In this document: positions 1 through 5,649 of the stretch, piece by piece | Numbering within the stretch: the first letter of the stretch is position 1 | Layout: each line of letters opens with the position of its first letter | DNA from: Candidatus Sungbacteria bacterium RIFCSPHIGHO2_02_FULL_52_23 | GTDB taxonomy: Bacteria > Patescibacteriota > Minisyncoccia > Sungbacterales > HO2-52-23 | Length of the DNA stretch: 9,331 nt | Direction of reading: 5' to 3' | NCBI GenBank assembly: GCA_001820655.1 | Contig: MHQM01000009.1 | Span: forward strand, 1-9,331 | Notes under the pieces: generated by a model | Told to the model about the DNA's origin: nothing | The model's input: only the letters and a program-made list of their open reading frames with translations | Databases searched by the model: none | Made by a program: the position numbers and the translations under genes

Positions 1-1235
1 GTCTTGAGATTCTTTATTCCGACCATCCCCTTTTCTTTTTCACCCGCGCCGTAGATGACGGCGTATGGGATGCCTTTCTTTATGGCATACGCAAGCTGTG
101 CCTGAAAACTGCGGTCTTCGCCAAGATACAGCGCTGTATTCACCCCTGCCGCACGAAGCTCACGCGCCATAGCAAGATACTCGCTTTTCATCTCTTCATC
201 AAGCTGGAAGATCAGCGCATCGGTCAAAGTTTCTTTTTTCTCAAGACATCCAAGTTTCTCCAGTGCTGCAAAAAGACGGTCTACCCCGATGGACACTCCC
301 ACGGCCGGTATCTTAGTCCCCGTAAACTTTGCCACCAGATCATCATATCTGCCGCCGCCACACACGCTCCCAATCTCCGGCGCATCCGTCAAAGTTACTT
401 CAAAGACAGAGCCTGTGTAATACGAAAGTCCGCGTACAAGAGAGAAGTCAGGAACAAAATATTTTTCAGCACCCGGCGCAAGCATGCCCAGCATGCTACG
501 AATAGCCTCATACTCGCTCCTGCCCGCAGATGCCGCTCCTCCGCCGAAGATGAACTCTATGATCTTTTCTGCCGCCGCATCTCCAAGTTCTTCGGCAAGT
601 TCTTTTTTCATACCCGCGTCCCCGATCTTGTCCTGCTTGTCCACAATGCGAAGCACTGCCCAGAGTTTCTCTTCGGGGAAACCCGCGAAATCCGGTAAAG
701 CATTCAGTACTTTGCGATTATTATATTTGATGATGAATTTCTCAACGCCAAGATTTTTGAATGCGGTATACATGATTGCCGCAATCTCCGCATCCGCATC
801 CAAAGATGCCACGCCGACGATGTCCACATCCGCCTGCATGAATTCGCGGTATCGTCCGGCTTGCTGGCGCTCCCCGCGCCACACATTTCCGATCTGGTAT
901 CGCTTAAAAGGCTTGGGAATTTCCGGATTGTCCGCCACAAATCGTGCCAAAGGCACCGTAAGATCAAAACGTAAAGAAGTGTCCGATGTCTCCTCCTGTG
1001 ATCCTTTTATATTGAAGATAATCTTCCCCGAATCCTCTTCCCCGCCGGTGAGCACTTCTGTTTTCTGCACCGATGACGTCTCAAGCGGATCAAAACCAAA
1101 TGACTCAAACGTCCTGCGTATCACATCAATCATCCCCTGCTTTGCAATTGCATCGGCAGGCCCATAATCGCGAAAGCCGCCCGGCAAATCGGGTTTAACG
1201 CGTTTTGACTTTTGGCTTGTTACTTCCTTGACCAT
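1..1235 (-). CDS. hisS: Histidyl-tRNA synthetase (3' end cut by window edge)
   Basis: This enzyme charges tRNA-His with histidine using ATP, in the cytoplasm. 411 codons are visible from an ATG at 1235, close to a full-length HisRS (about 420-430 aa); only the very C-terminus is missing. Visible class II features are the LRFDLTVPLARF segment (residues 88-99), motif 2 with GRYREF (127-132), the histidine-specific LVRGLSYYTG (266-275) with its arginine at 268, the GGGRYDDL stretch (293-300), and motif 3 AVGVSIGVDRLF (311-322) with Arg320. The anticodon-binding domain starts near residue 336. The motif 2 region (FKRYQIGNVWRGE...GRYREFMQADVDIVG) resembles the HisRS clade shared by eukaryotes, archaea and some bacteria more than the E. 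coli type; this is from memory of family patterns. No Shine-Dalgarno is seen. It lies 23 bp after the DUF6282-like gene on the same strand, so co-transcription is likely. Confidence 0.96.
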   Translation of the reverse strand, partial: MVKEVTSQKSKRVKPDLPGGFRDYGPADAIAKQGMIDVIRRTFESFGFDPLETSSVQKTEVLTGGEEDSGKIIFNIKGSQEETSDTSLRFDLTVPLARFVADNPEIPKPFKRYQIGNVWRGERQQAGRYREFMQADVDIVGVASLDADAEIAAIMYTAFKNLGVEKFIIKYNNRKVLNALPDFAGFPEEKLWAVLRIVDKQDKIGDAGMKKELAEELGDAAAEKIIEFIFGGGAASAGRSEYEAIRSMLGMLAPGAEKYFVPDFSLVRGLSYYTGSVFEVTLTDAPEIGSVCGGGRYDDLVAKFTGTKIPAVGVSIGVDRLFAALEKLGCLEKKETLTDALIFQLDEEMKSEYLAMARELRAAGVNTALYLGEDRSFQAQLAYAIKKGIPYAVIYGAGEKEKGMVGIKNLK

Positions 1236-1258
1236 GGACAAAAAATAACACAAAATGT

Positions 1259-2149
1259 CTAACTGATCAATTTGTTCGGATTCTCAACCAGCATAATCTC
1301 AATCTCCTGTTCTGTAACGCCTTCTTGTCTTAATAGAGAGATAAAATCGGTGAGCGCCTCGCTGGGACTTTTACTGAATGCCTGACCGACGTCCGATGAC
1401 AAGATACAGTTATTCGCCCCGACTTCTTTAATCTGTGTCGCGATCTCACTCATAGGGACTTTATCTATTGAATACATGGAGTAGCACTGCTCCATCAAAA
1501 CCCCCATGCGTGCAAGTTCTTTTTGGACATCTACGGGCATAAGAATTCTCTGATAGATCGGGTGGGTGATAATGATTTTTTTCATTCCGATCTTCCCAAC
1601 GGCAAATTTCACCAACTCATATGATTCTTCCCATGAAAGATGGCCTGTCGCTAAAATCGCGTTGTGCTCTTTGATCGCGTGTACGACACTTTCAACCTCT
1701 TTACTGATTCTTTTGCCGCCGTCAAAGATTGAAAGCGCTTTTATGCCCTCCGCCCGGCGCAATTTTAATTTCCCGCGAATCTTTGTATCAACCCACTCTT
1801 CGGGAATCTCAAACTTTTGACTCCGCAAGAATTTTTCGGCGTGCAGGGTCGGAAACCATACGATAATCGACCTCTCGGATAATTCAGCAGAAGCTTGTAT
1901 GGCATCGGGGTTAAAACCTCCGACATAATGATTGAGTACGACCGAGTTAATGACAATGGGGTTGCCGTTTTCATACCGGGGCTGCGCCATCGCTCTGGTC
2001 GGGAAAAAATGGTTTTTCACTCCGACCCCCTTAAGCTTGCTTTTTTCGTAAGCAATCAATTCTGCCAATGTAAACCTACGCGGAATTATTTCCGGTCCGA
2101 TATGAACATGCAAATCAATCGCTTGTTTCAAGATTTCTGGATACTCCAT
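1259..2149 (-). CDS. DUF6282-like TIM-barrel metal-dependent hydrolase
   Basis: The protein (296 aa from the ATG at 2149; 300 aa from a TTG at 2161) has the residue pattern of the amidohydrolase superfamily. Numbered from the TTG these are HVH (18-20) near the N-terminus, KNH (49-51), GHLSW with His174, THP with His200, and SSD with Asp257. That is the expected set of ligands for a one- or two-metal TIM-barrel hydrolase. The motif HVHIGPEIIPR followed by a KNHF-type motif matches my recollection of the DUF6282 family, whose substrate is unknown. I prefer the ATG because a possible -10 element (TATACT) overlaps the TTG. No signal peptide or membrane segment is present, so it should be cytosolic. 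It sits 23 bp upstream of hisS, probably in one transcript. Substrate and pathway cannot be read from the sequence. Confidence 0.82.
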   Translation of the reverse strand: MEYPEILKQAIDLHVHIGPEIIPRRFTLAELIAYEKSKLKGVGVKNHFFPTRAMAQPRYENGNPIVINSVVLNHYVGGFNPDAIQASAELSERSIIVWFPTLHAEKFLRSQKFEIPEEWVDTKIRGKLKLRRAEGIKALSIFDGGKRISKEVESVVHAIKEHNAILATGHLSWEESYELVKFAVGKIGMKKIIITHPIYQRILMPVDVQKELARMGVLMEQCYSMYSIDKVPMSEIATQIKEVGANNCILSSDVGQAFSKSPSEALTDFISLLRQEGVTEQEIEIMLVENPNKLIS

Positions 2150-2160
2150 AACGCTTTTCA

Positions 2161-2189
2161 AGTATAGCTTATAGTTATGAACTGCTGAA
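2161..2189 (-). promoter_or_regulatory. Candidate promoter for the hydrolase-hisS unit
   Basis: On the minus strand a weak -35 TTCAGC (2184-2189) is followed after 17 nt by -10 TATACT (2161-2166, 5 of 6 consensus). The -10 ends 11 nt before the ATG at 2149, so the transcript would have a leader of only a few nucleotides. This matches the lack of a Shine-Dalgarno sequence. Confidence 0.35.
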
Positions 2190-2196
2190 AGTAAGA

Positions 2197-2226
2197 GGAG
2201 GTATCGATTCGTGATCGGATACCTCC
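2197..2226 (-). terminator. Intrinsic terminator after the unrecognised gene
   Basis: The arms GGAGGTATC (2197-2205) and GATACCTCC (2218-2226) form a 9-bp perfect inverted repeat with a 12-nt loop, 7 nt past the TAG stop at 2234-2236. On the minus strand the stem is followed by TCTTACTTT, a pyrimidine-rich, moderately U-rich tail. Confidence 0.6.
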
Positions 2227-2233
2227 CGCAGCA

Positions 2234-2938
2234 CTACATCCACGGAGAGTGAAGAGCTTCTGGGACAAAATAGAGACGTGGCAGATCCCGATCAACCTCA
2301 TTATCCTTGTGCCGTCCGACACATGAGATCTTGATCGGACGAAATATCTTCTCGATAAGCATGGCCTCGGCTATACGCTCAACAAGATACTCCATGGGAT
2401 CGCCGCCTCTTTGCATGGCTCCCGCCGTCAATACCGCACGGTGTATGAGTTGACAACTTAGCATGCCGTCAATGCGCGTCCGTACATAATCGCGATGTTC
2501 TTGAGCACATTCGTCAAACTCCGACCATAACCGAAACATCATGGTCATCCGGGGAAGGATTTGAGCGCTGATGGTCAACCGTTCTTGCAGACTAACAAAG
2601 TATTGTGCGACTGCATCACTTGGCAATTTGTTGATGCGCGTGCCGTAAAGATCGGCGCCAAGAACTATCCACTGGAAATTTTTGTCCGGCATATTGCGAT
2701 CCCACTCCTGAAATATGGTGATCAGAAAATCAAGGGCCTCAATTTCTTTATCGCCTTCTCGGATCGCCGATCCTCGAGTCTCCCAGTCATATCTTGGTCC
2801 CCATGGAGTAAACAGCGTGACATGCTGTTCGCGCAAACGCGGCAAAATCTTATCTTCGTATCCTACCGCGCGCCCGGTTTTCTTCCCTGGATAGAAAACC
2901 GTATTAAACCATTTCACACCCGTATCCTGCTCTTTCAC
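2234..2938 (-). CDS. Conserved-looking protein of unrecognised function
   Basis: I do not recognise this 234-aa soluble protein. It has no signal peptide or membrane segment and is rich in charged and aromatic residues. Stretches that look like family motifs are FTPWGPRYDWE (43-53), a D-K-E-I-E-A-L-D segment (63-70), WIVLGADLYGTRIN (90-103), LWSEFDE (137-143) and a C-terminal LYFVPEALHSPW (222-233). Cysteines are few (143, 162, 206) and form no metal-binding cluster. The GTG start at 2938 is well supported by an AGGAG ribosome-binding site at 2946-2950 with a 7-nt spacer. The gene stands alone: its stop is followed by a terminator, and its start faces a divergent EEP-family gene across 207 bp holding two related hairpins. 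Those hairpins suggest leader control, so it may be a regulated gene. The confidence is for the gene being real, not for any function. Confidence 0.85.
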   Translation of the reverse strand: MKEQDTGVKWFNTVFYPGKKTGRAVGYEDKILPRLREQHVTLFTPWGPRYDWETRGSAIREGDKEIEALDFLITIFQEWDRNMPDKNFQWIVLGADLYGTRINKLPSDAVAQYFVSLQERLTISAQILPRMTMMFRLWSEFDECAQEHRDYVRTRIDGMLSCQLIHRAVLTAGAMQRGGDPMEYLVERIAEAMLIEKIFRPIKISCVGRHKDNEVDRDLPRLYFVPEALHSPWM

Positions 2939-2945
2939 CGTCCCG

Positions 2946-2950
2946 CTCCT
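2946..2950 (-). promoter_or_regulatory. Strong ribosome-binding site deciding a GTG start
   Basis: AGGAG on the minus strand, 7 nt before the GTG at 2938. It is one of only two clear Shine-Dalgarno sequences in the window. It follows directly on the T-tract of the hairpin at 2965-2996, so leader structure could affect its access. Confidence 0.75.
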
Positions 2951-2964
2951 TTTTAAAAAGAACT

Positions 2965-2996
2965 AATAACCCCCTCTCGCGTGAGAGGGGGTTATT
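2965..2996 (-). terminator. Terminator-like hairpin in the leader of the unrecognised gene
   Basis: A perfect 14-bp inverted repeat (2965-2978 with 2983-2996) with a 4-nt loop. On the minus strand it is followed by AGTTCTTTTT and then by the AGGAG site, so it would act as an attenuator in front of its own gene. On the plus strand it is followed by TTGATG with a short T stretch, so weaker plus-strand termination is possible. No gene reads into it from either side, which makes an ordinary end-of-gene terminator role unlikely. Confidence 0.65.
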
Positions 2997-3034
2997 TTGA
3001 TGCCGTGTTGAAAACGAGGAAAATCAGCGCATCA

Positions 3035-3067
3035 ATGCAACCCTCTCTCGCGAGAGGTTCGTTGCAT
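3035..3067. repeat. Second inverted repeat, related to the hairpin at 2965-2996
   Basis: Outer arms ATGCAAC (3035-3041) and GTTGCAT (3061-3067) enclose a 12-bp palindrome CTCTCGCGAGAG (3045-3056). The core CCTCTC-CGCG-GAGAGG is shared with the hairpin 40 bp away. It could be an upstream leader hairpin of the minus-strand transcript, or a protein-binding site, since its right arm overlaps the possible -35 of the divergent gene. Confidence 0.6.
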
Positions 3068-3089
3068 GATGATGTCTTTGTGCTATATT
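3062..3089 (+). promoter_or_regulatory. Candidate promoter for the EEP-family gene
   Basis: An extended -10, TGCTATATT (3081-3089), has a weak -35 TTGCAT (3062-3067) 16 nt upstream. The predicted start near 3096 leaves about a 50-nt leader before the ATG at 3147. The -10 shares bases with a minus-strand candidate. Confidence 0.45.
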
Positions 3090-3109
3090 CAGAATCATAC
3101 GATAGTCAA
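3082..3109 (-). promoter_or_regulatory. Candidate promoter for the unrecognised gene
   Basis: On the minus strand -35 TTGACT (3104-3109, 5 of 6) and -10 TATAGC (3082-3087) are separated by 16 nt. Initiation near 3075 would give a leader of about 135 nt containing both hairpins. A rival minus-strand promoter is a perfect TTGACA at 3133-3138 with TAAACT at 3110-3115 (17-nt spacer). Confidence 0.4.
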
Positions 3110-3146
3110 AGTTTATCATCTCTGAATCTTTTTGTCAAACGCTATC

Positions 3147-3929
3147 ATGAAAGCAATCTATCTCAATATCTGGGCCGGAAAAGTTTTTGAGCCACTGATC
3201 GCATATATCCGTGCGGCCGCGGCGGATACGGATTTTTTCTGTTTGCAGGAAGTGTTTGATTCCCCTCTCGCGCGCACGGTCAGCTGGAGCGGCCGCGCGG
3301 ATATATTTACGCACCTAAAAAACGCCTTGCCGGAATTCACGCCTTTCTTCTCTCTTACTGTGGAGAATTTTGACGGTGATAGGCAGACAGACTTCCCAAT
3401 GCTCCACGGCAACGTGATATTTGCGCGAAAAGAGATTCCCATACTCTCGCACGGCGACTTGCTGATCGCAGGAGAAACATGGGCAGGGCCCGGCACATCT
3501 CCGATCTTTCCACATAAACTCCAGTACGTCCGCATAAAAGTAAGCGGCATGCTGTATACAATCGCAAGTGTACATGGCACGGCATTCCCGGGCAGTAAAG
3601 CGGATACTCCAGAGCGCATCGCGCAGTCACAAAAAATCGCGGACTTTCTCGCGGACGAAAAAGGCCGCAAAATCCTCGGCGGCGATTTCAATCTCATGCC
3701 CGATACCGAAAGCGTCAGCATGATTGAACGCACGGGCATGCGTAACTTGATCAAAGAGTACGGCATCACAGATACCCGCGGACGCCTGTCTCACGCGCAA
3801 TACACCGAAAGCCAACGGCAGTATTTTGCGGACTTCGCTTTTACTTCTCCGGACGTACTTGTCAAAAATTTCACCGTCCCGCAAGTAGAGATTTCCGACC
3901 ATCTGCCCCTTGTGGTAGAATGGACATAA
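3147..3929 (+). CDS. Endonuclease/exonuclease/phosphatase (EEP) family protein
   Basis: The 260-aa product has the complete Mg2+-dependent EEP (DNase I-like) signature: LNIWAG with Asn7, LQEVF with metal-ligand Glu35, VHGT with catalytic His143, GGDFNL with Asp180 and Asn182, DFAF with Asp229, and SDHLP with Asp251/His252 at the C-terminus. Enzymes of this fold hydrolyse phosphodiester or phosphomonoester bonds in DNA, RNA or other phosphate compounds. The sequence alone does not tell which. It is not clearly an ExoIII/APE-type repair enzyme, being shorter and with different inter-motif regions. No signal peptide is seen, so it is probably cytosolic. The ATG at 3147 puts the conserved NIW strand at the expected N-terminal position; the TTG at 3132 is a poorer choice. 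The SIMPL-domain gene follows 36 bp downstream on the same strand, but may have its own promoter. Confidence 0.92.
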   Translation: MKAIYLNIWAGKVFEPLIAYIRAAAADTDFFCLQEVFDSPLARTVSWSGRADIFTHLKNALPEFTPFFSLTVENFDGDRQTDFPMLHGNVIFARKEIPILSHGDLLIAGETWAGPGTSPIFPHKLQYVRIKVSGMLYTIASVHGTAFPGSKADTPERIAQSQKIADFLADEKGRKILGGDFNLMPDTESVSMIERTGMRNLIKEYGITDTRGRLSHAQYTESQRQYFADFAFTSPDVLVKNFTVPQVEISDHLPLVVEWT

Positions 3930-3948
3930 CTTGGGGATTAATTATATA
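3921..3948 (+). promoter_or_regulatory. Candidate promoter for the SIMPL gene
   Basis: TGGACA (3921-3926, 5 of 6 consensus -35) overlaps the stop region of the EEP gene and is followed after 16 nt by TATATA (3943-3948). The -10 ends 17 nt before the ATG at 3966, again giving a very short leader with no Shine-Dalgarno. Confidence 0.4.
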
Positions 3949-3965
3949 CGGTTAACAATGTATTT

Positions 3966-4790
3966 ATGATAAACAGCTGGTATCAGGATCTCTCGTCGCA
4001 GACCAAACGTTATGTACAGAAGCTTGGCATAGCGCTTCTTGCAGGTCTTGTGCTCTCCTCATTTGCATTTGCGTATTACTACGCGGTGTCCGGCCGAGTG
4101 GCTTCTTCCACGCGCTACTCCCCGCGGCAAATCAGCATGAGCGGCCAGGGAAAAGTAACAATACGCCCCGATACAGCGGTCTTCACCGCAGGTATCATCA
4201 CGCAGAGCAAAGACGCCGCGGGAGCCCAAGAAGAAAGCTCCATGCGCTCTGAAGCGATCACCGCGTTTCTCAAAGAGCAGGGTGTCGCGGAAAAAGACAT
4301 CAAAACCATCAGCTATAATGTGTCACCGCAATACCAGTACGATAATAGGCCCATATGCCTTGGCGGTATTTGTCCGCCCCAGCGCCCGCCGACAATCGTC
4401 TCATACGAAGTGCGGCATACTCTTGAAATAAAAGTCCGAGATATTGCAAAAGCAAACTCTCTTCTAGACGGCGTGACCAATGCGGGAGCCAATGAGGTCG
4501 GCTCTCTTTCATTCCGCGTGGACGATGAGACGCGGGACGCCGCTAAAGCAGAAGCCCGCGCAAAAGCCATTGCAGACGCCGAAACAAAAGCATGGAGTGT
4601 CGCGCGCGCCCTTGGCGTACGGCTCGTACGGATCAGCGCATTCTATGAGGCGGATGCCATGCCCTATCCGGGAGGATACGGAGGAGGCGAAATGATGGCA
4701 AAAGGAGTGATCGCCGATACGTCTCCCTCGGTACAGCCGGGCGAAAACGAAATCATAAGCAACGTCAGCGTCAGCTACGAATTCAAGTAA
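3966..4790 (+). CDS. SIMPL domain (DUF541) protein, membrane-anchored
   Basis: A 274-aa protein with a short basic cytoplasmic N-terminus, one hydrophobic segment (about residues 20-41, without a convincing cleavage site) and an exported SIMPL/DUF541 domain. Recognisable parts are SMSGQGKVTIRPDTAVF (57-73), the helix with AITAFLKEQGV (98-107), DIKTISYNVSPQY (111-123), the strand YEVRHTLEIKVRDI (147-160), the second helix rich in Ala and Lys (190-217) and the closing VSVSYEFK. This is the usual order for the family (E. coli YggE is an example). SIMPL proteins are extracytoplasmic and of poorly defined function, linked in some cases to stress protection or oligomeric ring formation. An insertion PICLGGICPPQRPP (129-142) carries the only two cysteines visible (131 and 136), which could form a disulfide outside the cell. 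The start follows no Shine-Dalgarno, and a promoter may lie in the preceding gap. Confidence 0.93.
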   Translation: MINSWYQDLSSQTKRYVQKLGIALLAGLVLSSFAFAYYYAVSGRVASSTRYSPRQISMSGQGKVTIRPDTAVFTAGIITQSKDAAGAQEESSMRSEAITAFLKEQGVAEKDIKTISYNVSPQYQYDNRPICLGGICPPQRPPTIVSYEVRHTLEIKVRDIAKANSLLDGVTNAGANEVGSLSFRVDDETRDAAKAEARAKAIADAETKAWSVARALGVRLVRISAFYEADAMPYPGGYGGGEMMAKGVIADTSPSVQPGENEIISNVSVSYEFK

Positions 4791-4805
4791 GATCGCTCTT
4801 GAATT
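4779..4805 (+). terminator. Weak inverted repeat at the end of the SIMPL gene
   Basis: GAATTCAAG (4779-4787) and CTTGAATTC (4797-4805) form an AT-rich 9-bp stem with the stop codon in the loop, followed by TTAT. The T tail is poor, so this is only a possible terminator. Its right arm contains the -35 of the downstream tRNA promoter candidate. Confidence 0.3.
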
Positions 4806-4827
4806 CTTATCGCAAATGGACTATAAT
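4799..4827 (+). promoter_or_regulatory. Sigma70-type promoter of the tRNA-Phe/tRNA-Gly unit
   Basis: -35 TTGAAT (4799-4804, 4 of 6) and a perfect -10 TATAAT (4822-4827) are separated by exactly 17 nt. Predicted initiation is near 4834, the first base of the 20-bp closing stem of the hairpin below. It is the best promoter match in the window. Confidence 0.7.
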
Positions 4828-5005
4828 TTTCATTAGACCTACTGCGTAAAGATTTTCGTAGCGAAATGTTCAGATTTCGGCTACGGCGAAGCAAAAATTA
4901 TGAAGCATATACGCCGTATATGTTGAATAATTTTTGCAAAGCCGTAGTTGAAATCTGGAGATTGCAGCAGAAAGATCTTTACGCAGTAGGTCTATAGTCC
5001 ATTTG
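4813..5005. repeat. 193-bp imperfect long inverted repeat
   Basis: Outer 13-bp arms (4813-4825 with 4993-5005), a perfect 20-bp segment (4834-4853 with 4975-4994), an unpaired zone, then a long imperfect arm closing on a 17-nt palindrome (4906-4922, centre 4914). The left arm has about 8 extra bases (4826-4833) compared with the right, and these help create the TATAAT box. No ORF lies inside. It could be a MITE-like repeat or the DNA of a structured RNA. Confidence 0.85.
4834..4994 (+). ncRNA. Predicted rod-like structured leader RNA upstream of tRNA-Phe
   Basis: A transcript from the promoter at 4799-4827 would begin at the base of a 20-bp perfect stem (4834-4853/4975-4994). Next comes an internal bubble of about 15 nt per side (4854-4868/4960-4974) and then an apical arm (4869-4913/4915-4959) interrupted by two small mismatch patches (near 4888-4890/4938-4940 and 4902-4903/4925-4926). 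Four non-Watson-Crick positions of the apical arm are G-U pairs on the plus strand (4905-4923, 4880-4948, 4879-4949, 4870-4958), which favours an RNA of this orientation. It could be a processed tRNA leader, or a 6S-like rod RNA. No known RNA family is identified. Confidence 0.45.
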
Positions 5006-5010
5006 TTTAT

Positions 5011-5082
5011 GCCGCGGTAGCTCAGTGGTAGAGCGCAGCTCTGAAGAGGCTGGCGTCGTCAGTTCGATTCTGACCCGCGGCA
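5011..5082 (+). tRNA. tRNA-Phe(GAA)
   Basis: A full cloverleaf of 72 nt. The acceptor arms are GCCGCGG and CCGCGGC, the D arm GCTC/GAGC, and the anticodon stem CAGCT/GGCTG with loop CTGAAGA, giving anticodon GAA. The T arm is GTCAG/CTGAC with loop TTCGATT, and the discriminator is A. CCA is not encoded. It is the first tRNA of a two-gene plus-strand unit and starts 16 nt after the long hairpin. Confidence 0.96.
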
Positions 5083-5090
5083 TAAGATTT

Positions 5091-5161
5091 GCGGCCATGG
5101 TTTAGTGGTAGAACACGACCTTGCCAAGGTTGAAACGCGAGTTCGATTCTCGCTGGCCGCA
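5091..5161 (+). tRNA. tRNA-Gly(GCC)
   Basis: A 71-nt cloverleaf with acceptor GCGGCCA/TGGCCGC, anticodon stem CGACC/GGTTG and loop TTGCCAA (anticodon GCC). The T arm is GCGAG/CTCGC with loop TTCGATT, and the discriminator is A. CCA is not encoded. It lies 8 nt after tRNA-Phe and just before the terminator. Confidence 0.96.
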
Positions 5162-5165
5162 TATA

Positions 5166-5210
5166 CTATCTCAAAATCCCCCCGACTCGAGTCGGGGGAA
5201 TTTGATATAG
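5166..5210. terminator. Bidirectional intrinsic terminator between tRNA-Gly and the NUDIX gene
   Basis: A perfect 20-nt palindrome (5179-5198, stem CCCCCGAC/GTCGGGGG, loop TCGA) is extended by imperfectly paired flanks (ctat.tcaaa at 5166-5178 with tttgatatag at 5201-5210). T-rich sequence follows on the plus strand (aatttgatat) and also on the minus strand (gattttgagat). It serves the convergent tRNA and NUDIX transcripts. Confidence 0.85.
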
Positions 5211-5213
5211 CAC

Positions 5214-5645
5214 TTATGAGAGCATTCCCATGAAACGCTCAAGAAACTGCGGCAATTGCGAGTGGATATCGTCGGGCAGATCGTTCAAAGTAAACCATCG
5301 CACTTCGTCGCATTTATCCGGCTCCGCATTATGAATTTGTGTAGGATCCACGAGCACTTTGAATGCCAGCGAAATCCAGTGTGTCGGAGCCCCCGCCTGC
5401 TCGCGATGCACATCCATGTAGCCCAAAAACTCACAGGCGCGCATTTCAGCTCCGTATTCTTCCAAAATCTCCCGTCTGACTGCGTCTTCGGCGGATTCTC
5501 CAAACTCAACCCCTCCTCCTCCCAAATCCCACATGCCATGTTCATCACGCGCATTGACGCTTCTCTTGCCCATGACAAATCTCCCCGTACCATCATGGCA
5601 GTAAAATGTCACTCCAACTCCGATATAATCCTTTCCCTTATGCAT
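5214..5645 (-). CDS. NUDIX hydrolase
   Basis: A 143-aa protein with a perfect Nudix box (GX5EX7REUXEEXGU) at residues 44-66: G44, E50, R58-E59, E62-E63, G65. Such enzymes hydrolyse a nucleoside diphosphate linked to another group using Mg2+, and often clear oxidised or surplus nucleotides. The specific substrate cannot be told; no MutT- or ADP-ribose-specific motif is obvious. MWDLGGGGVEFGE (38-50) and VRWFTLNDLP (115-124) are typical of a MutT-like single-domain fold. I chose the ATG at 5645. The longer frame to 5690 runs into the tRNA-Leu gene and adds residues that are tRNA sequence. The ATG lies 4 nt after the tRNA-Leu 3' end with no Shine-Dalgarno, so its message is probably released as an almost leaderless RNA from a tRNA-Cys/tRNA-Leu/NUDIX precursor. 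Confidence 0.93.
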   Translation of the reverse strand: MHKGKDYIGVGVTFYCHDGTGRFVMGKRSVNARDEHGMWDLGGGGVEFGESAEDAVRREILEEYGAEMRACEFLGYMDVHREQAGAPTHWISLAFKVLVDPTQIHNAEPDKCDEVRWFTLNDLPDDIHSQLPQFLERFMGMLS

Positions 5646-5649
5646 AAAA

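Noticed and set aside
484..1167. 227-codon plus-strand open frame
   Set aside because: It lies fully antisense to hisS, whose motifs are unmistakable; the predicted protein is low-complexity Ser/Ala-rich.
2965..3067. Two similar hairpins as a minimal CRISPR array
   Set aside because: Only two imperfectly related units, different arms, and no cas genes nearby.
3132..3146. TTG start for the EEP-family gene
   Set aside because: The ATG at 3147 places the first conserved strand at the usual position; the TTG has no ribosome-binding site.
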